Program-made: the position numbers and the translations under genes
In this document: piece after piece, positions 4,558-6,069 of the stretch
Numbering within the stretch: the first letter of the stretch is position 1
Layout: each line of letters begins with the position of its first letter
Notes under the pieces: model-generated
Database searches by the model: none
The model's input: the letters and a program-made list of their open reading frames with translations, nothing else
Told to the model about the DNA's origin: nothing
Assembly: GCA_018702715.1 (NCBI GenBank)
Contig: JABIYQ010000535.1
Span: 1-6,069 of the forward strand
DNA: 6,069 nucleotides
Direction: 5' to 3'
From: Desulfobacula sp.
GTDB taxonomy: Bacteria; Desulfobacterota; Desulfobacteria; Desulfobacterales; Desulfobacteraceae

Positions 4558-5967
4558 TTATGGCAATCTTTGATCTAAAAAGTGCACTTCAATCTCTAAA
4601 CCAGTAGAGCTGTTTTTAGCAGAAATATTGCCATTACATCGGGCAAGCTGTTTTTTAACAATGGTTAATCCCAGGCCTGATCCTGGATTTTCATTGGTAT
4701 CTATTCTTTGAAACGGCTCAAAAAGTTTTTTTAATTCCTGGGCATCAAGTTCCCGGTATGTATTTGTTATTTTAAAAATCAGGATATTCTTTTCTGTCTT
4801 TAAAGCTGCAAGTCTGATAACGCCTTTTTGTCCTGTGTATTTTACAGCATTATCAAACAGATTAGTAAGAATGGACGACACCATATTTTTGTCCATATTA
4901 AACATAAGGGAGGGATTGATATCTTTTTTTAATATCAGGTTTTTTTGTTTTAACAATGGCTCATATTTTCTTTCAATGCGGGTTAAAAGCGTTTCAAAGT
5001 CTAAGGGTTCAATGGTCATGGAAATTTGCTGGATATCCATCTTAGACAATTTTAAAATTTTATCAATTAACCGATCCAGTGTATCAATGTCCTGATCAAT
5101 ATTTTGAACATATCTTTTGATATCATTGCCCTTAATGGTATCCAGAACATCGGAATCAAGCCGGTCCTGGATCAATTCCTTAGACACACGGATTCGTGTC
5201 AAAGGGCTTCGAAGCTCATGGGAAATATTGGCAGTGAACGCTTTATTTCCCTTTATTATTTTTTCAAGCTTGTCCGCCATAAAATTAAATGAGTTTGCAA
5301 GCCCGGCTATTTCATCCCGGCCTTTGATATCTGTTCTGCAGTTTAGATTTCCATCGGCAAACTCAAGGGCAGCCTTATTGAGCTGATTGATCCTATGGGT
5401 TATGATCCTTGCCAGAGGTACAATGAGAATGGCAATGATCAGGCCGATAAATAAGAGCCCGAAAAGAAAAGCAGCTTCGGGTTTTCTCTCGTGCCCTTTA
5501 AAAAATCGGATATGAAAGGTGTAAGAATCTGCACCCATTTTAATGGGAATTTGCGCATAGTAGGAAGGCCCTCGTCCGGAAAGATGATATAATTTAATTC
5601 CATCCTTTAACACATCATGGGTTTCTGGGTTCTTCCTTTTGATATCAACAGGTGTTAAAAAGGTTTTAATGATGATGGATGTGTCTGGTGCGCTCACCCA
5701 GATTTTGACATTAAATAGATCGGCAAAGGTGAATAGCAGTTTTTTGATTTCATAGTTTTGTTCCAAAGAAATCGATGGATCATTATTAATTTTTTCCTGA
5801 ACAACTTCTTTAAAAAGTAAAAGTTTGGCAATGGACTGCTTGTCTATGTAATGCTTAAAGGACCTCCCGGCCGTGGCAACAAACAGACCGAGGATCAGGA
5901 TTTCAGTGATAAAAAGCACCCCAAAAAAGGAAAGCAGCAGTTTTACATAAAGGCTTTTAATCTTCAT
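4558..5967 (-). CDS. Membrane sensor histidine kinase of a two-component system, CpxA-like
   Basis: The 469-residue protein has a first transmembrane segment at about 10-31, a periplasmic sensor region at about 32-165, and a second segment at about 166-188. A HAMP linker follows (about 184-237, with ALEFADGNL and GRDEIAGLANSFNFMADKL). The dimerisation/phosphoacceptor domain contains FTANISHELRSPLTRI with H250. The ATPase domain has the N box NLFDNAVKYT (N369, N373), the F box LFEPFQRID (415-423) and the G2 box GSGLGL (429-434). The usual DxGxG of the G1 box is replaced by ITNTYREL (400-407). It would autophosphorylate on H250 in response to an envelope signal and phosphorylate the response regulator encoded just upstream, whose stop overlaps its start as ATGA. 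The ribosome binding site is weak (GTGGA), which fits translational coupling. The order and motifs are those of the CpxA/RstB group, but orthology to CpxA is not shown and the sensor loop is not recognised. Confidence 0.92.
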   Translation of the reverse strand: MKIKSLYVKLLLSFFGVLFITEILILGLFVATAGRSFKHYIDKQSIAKLLLFKEVVQEKINNDPSISLEQNYEIKKLLFTFADLFNVKIWVSAPDTSIIIKTFLTPVDIKRKNPETHDVLKDGIKLYHLSGRGPSYYAQIPIKMGADSYTFHIRFFKGHERKPEAAFLFGLLFIGLIIAILIVPLARIITHRINQLNKAALEFADGNLNCRTDIKGRDEIAGLANSFNFMADKLEKIIKGNKAFTANISHELRSPLTRIRVSKELIQDRLDSDVLDTIKGNDIKRYVQNIDQDIDTLDRLIDKILKLSKMDIQQISMTIEPLDFETLLTRIERKYEPLLKQKNLILKKDINPSLMFNMDKNMVSSILTNLFDNAVKYTGQKGVIRLAALKTEKNILIFKITNTYRELDAQELKKLFEPFQRIDTNENPGSGLGLTIVKKQLARCNGNISAKNSSTGLEIEVHFLDQRLP

Positions 5968-6069
5968 AAAGATTCCACAAACATATATCCCGTCCCCCAG
6001 ATGGTTTTAATCCTTTTAGGGGAGGCGGGAACGGGTTCTATTTTAGATCTTAATTTGCTGATATGAATA
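5964..6069 (-). CDS. Response regulator, OmpR/PhoB family, C-terminal end (cut by window edge)
   Basis: Only the last 35 codons are present; the start lies beyond base 6069. They contain the end of a winged-helix effector domain: HISKLRSKIEPVP is the end of the recognition helix and following turn, and KRIKTIWGTGYMFV is the C-terminal beta-hairpin wing, characteristic of OmpR/PhoB-type regulators. The receiver domain is outside the window. The stop codon TGA (5966-5964) overlaps the kinase ATG by four bases, so the two genes form a translationally coupled operon, and this regulator is almost certainly the kinase's partner. Target genes cannot be deduced here. Confidence 0.92.
   Translation of the reverse strand, partial: IHISKLRSKIEPVPASPKRIKTIWGTGYMFVESL

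Overview
The window reads as chromosomal DNA from a Gram-negative, moderately AT-rich bacterium. A Tat-exported lipoprotein and a CpxA-like sensor kinase with a periplasmic loop point to a two-membrane cell. The PAS protein with a CxxC/HGxCxxC tail is of a type I associate with Desulfobacterota such as Desulfobacula or Desulfobacter relatives. That placement is an inference from protein style, not from a marker gene. No rRNA, tRNA, CRISPR array, insertion sequence or phage gene was recognised.

Layout from left to right. Bases 1-205 (minus) hold the N-terminus of a DadA-like FAD-dependent amine/D-amino-acid dehydrogenase. Bases 289-1206 (minus) encode a sugar phosphate isomerase/epimerase-type TIM barrel, which is upstream of the oxidoreductase in transcription and probably in the same catabolic unit. 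A gene-poor stretch of about 500 bases (1207-1706) follows; it contains an inverted repeat that overlaps a TTGACA hexamer. Bases 1707-2258 (plus) encode a small stand-alone PAS-type sensor/adaptor with a cysteine-rich, probably zinc-binding tail. It is convergent with the next unit.

Bases 2438-4253 (minus) form a tetR plus nitroreductase module. The regulator gene comes first and is followed after about 60 bases by an Acg-like flavin nitroreductase that carries both a twin-arginine signal and a lipobox. A 32-base near-perfect palindrome lies over the tetR promoter. A second site with the same TCAC-N6-GTGA architecture lies between tetR and the nitroreductase gene. The simplest reading is an autoregulated, ligand-inducible regulator that also controls an exported flavoenzyme. 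On the far side of the main operator, in the divergent direction, is a short interrupted reading frame (4491-4556) that faintly resembles a flavin-reductase N-terminus and may be the remains of a divergent target.

Bases 4558-6069 (minus) carry the end of an OmpR/PhoB-type response regulator gene followed, with an ATGA overlap, by a complete membrane histidine kinase. They form a standard two-component operon, and the kinase has an unusual ATP-lid motif. The features most worth following up are the paired operators with the Tat-lipoprotein nitroreductase and the possible divergent relic gene.
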